Source: Pseudomonadota bacterium
Lineage (GTDB): Bacteria > Pseudomonadota > Gammaproteobacteria > Burkholderiales > Rhodocyclaceae
Direction of reading: 5' to 3'
Length of the DNA stretch: 5,805 nucleotides
Assembly (NCBI GenBank): GCA_021811225.1
Contig: JAJZPJ010000165.1
Coordinates: 1 to 5,805, forward strand
The notes below the pieces were generated by a model. That model saw only the letters and a program-made list of their open reading frames with translations. It did not search any database and was not told the origin of the DNA. Every line of letters begins with the position of its first letter. The first letter of the stretch is position 1. Positions 5,138 to 5,805 of this stretch are shown here, piece after piece. Both the position numbers and the translations under genes were made by a program.

Positions 5138-5805
5138 TCAACCCAGGCCAGCCATCGCAACGACCTTAGCGATGAAATGATGGACGTCATCGTGAATTTC
5201 ATCGGCGGTCATGCTCATGGCCACCTGCTCGCGCGTCAGCATTACCGAGGGTGAGCCGCTGCGGATCTGCTGGAAAAGCGAGTTGTCGTTCTCGAACAGG
5301 ATGCGCTTGCCATCGACTACGCTAAATACGTTTGCCGCGACATTTCGCCAACTCTTACCGGGCGGCAGCGTCAGGTTCTCCCCTGAAAAGAAATCGTCGA
5401 TGACCTGTAATGCAGGTTGAGCAAACAGTTCGTCCTCACCGTACTCAAGTAACCTGAGCACCGCGCGCTTCCAGGCATCCGGAACCAACAGGTAGTTTTC
5501 GATGTTCTTGCGCTTCCATTCGGATAATCCCGGATTGTCTGGCTCAGGATGGAAGGCCTCGTCGCCACTATCGTAGTCGAATAACATCAATTTCGACACC
5601 GGCGGAATGATTTGCTTAACGGCCGCGAAATGTGCGTTGGCCCTCTCCCGCATATTGGTCTTGCCGCCACCGTCCATCGTCTTGAAGCAAATCCGGTCCA
5701 TCGCTGCCTGTGCGCCACACTGATCGGCCCAGGCGCGCAAGATGCGCTCATCGCTCTCTCCTTCCACATAGAGAATGTAAGGCGAGGCCATCAACCGGGT
5801 GATCT
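5138..5805 (-). CDS. TOPRIM nuclease part of an OLD-family endonuclease, 5' end missing
   Basis: This looks like the C-terminal TOPRIM domain of an OLD-type ATP-dependent endonuclease, a group that includes the phage P2 Old protein and relatives in anti-phage systems such as GajA of Gabija. Numbering from the TTG at 5794, the acidic motif I-L-Y-V-E-G-E-S-D has Glu11 and Asp15, the D-x-D motif L-F-D-Y-D has Asp73 and Asp75, and K-N-I-E-N-Y-L-L at 96-103 supplies a further conserved glutamate. These are the metal ligands expected of the nuclease centre. The frame stays open to the window edge (preceding codons I-T-R). The TTG and the following ATG have no ribosome site, and the TOPRIM motif would start within ten residues of either. 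A longer protein with an N-terminal ABC-type ATPase is therefore more likely than a 218-residue protein. A stand-alone TOPRIM partner, as in two-gene systems, is the alternative. GC content is clearly lower than in dinB, suggesting acquisition. Role in defence is inferred only. Confidence 0.75.
   Translation of the reverse strand, partial: ITRLMASPYILYVEGESDERILRAWADQCGAQAAMDRICFKTMDGGGKTNMRERANAHFAAVKQIIPPVSKLMLFDYDSGDEAFHPEPDNPGLSEWKRKNIENYLLVPDAWKRAVLRLLEYGEDELFAQPALQVIDDFFSGENLTLPPGKSWRNVAANVFSVVDGKRILFENDNSLFQQIRSGSPSVMLTREQVAMSMTADEIHDDVHHFIAKVVAMAGLG

Overview
The window is high-GC, densely coded bacterial chromosome. The best taxonomic pointer is the Y-family polymerase, which closely resembles in architecture the DinB proteins I know from Betaproteobacteria (Burkholderia and Ralstonia type, with a long loop after the first beta-strands). 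A compact ProQ/FinO protein and a Cam-like gamma carbonic anhydrase homologue fit that assignment. A betaproteobacterium, or a close relative, is an inference from recalled family features, not from a database search.

Layout, left to right. The window opens inside an EamA/DMT-type membrane transporter (+) that lacks its first helix. After an 86-base gap with a good sigma70-like promoter comes a gamma-class carbonic anhydrase homologue (+). It converges, across 16 bases, with a stand-alone very short flagellin (-). A 149-base divergent region separates the flagellin from a run of three plus-strand genes with short gaps (24 and 16 bases): an aldo/keto reductase, a minimal ProQ/FinO-domain RNA-binding protein and DNA polymerase IV (dinB). 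These three could be one transcript. dinB converges with the last gene (-), the TOPRIM nuclease part of what looks like an OLD-family ATP-dependent endonuclease, whose N-terminal part would lie beyond the right edge.

Most genes look like ordinary accessory-core chromosome and do not form one obvious pathway. The notable points are the orphan compact flagellin with a shortened N-terminal D0 helix, the carbonic anhydrase homologue with an altered acidic loop, the polymerase IV insertion and Hda-like clamp motif, and the clear drop in GC where the OLD-type gene begins. That last segment is the best candidate for acquired DNA, perhaps the edge of a defence island, but the decisive neighbours are outside the window. 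I see no tRNA, rRNA, CRISPR array, insertion sequence or riboswitch, and no gene-free stretch over 300 bases. I did not find a convincing new multi-gene system within these bases.
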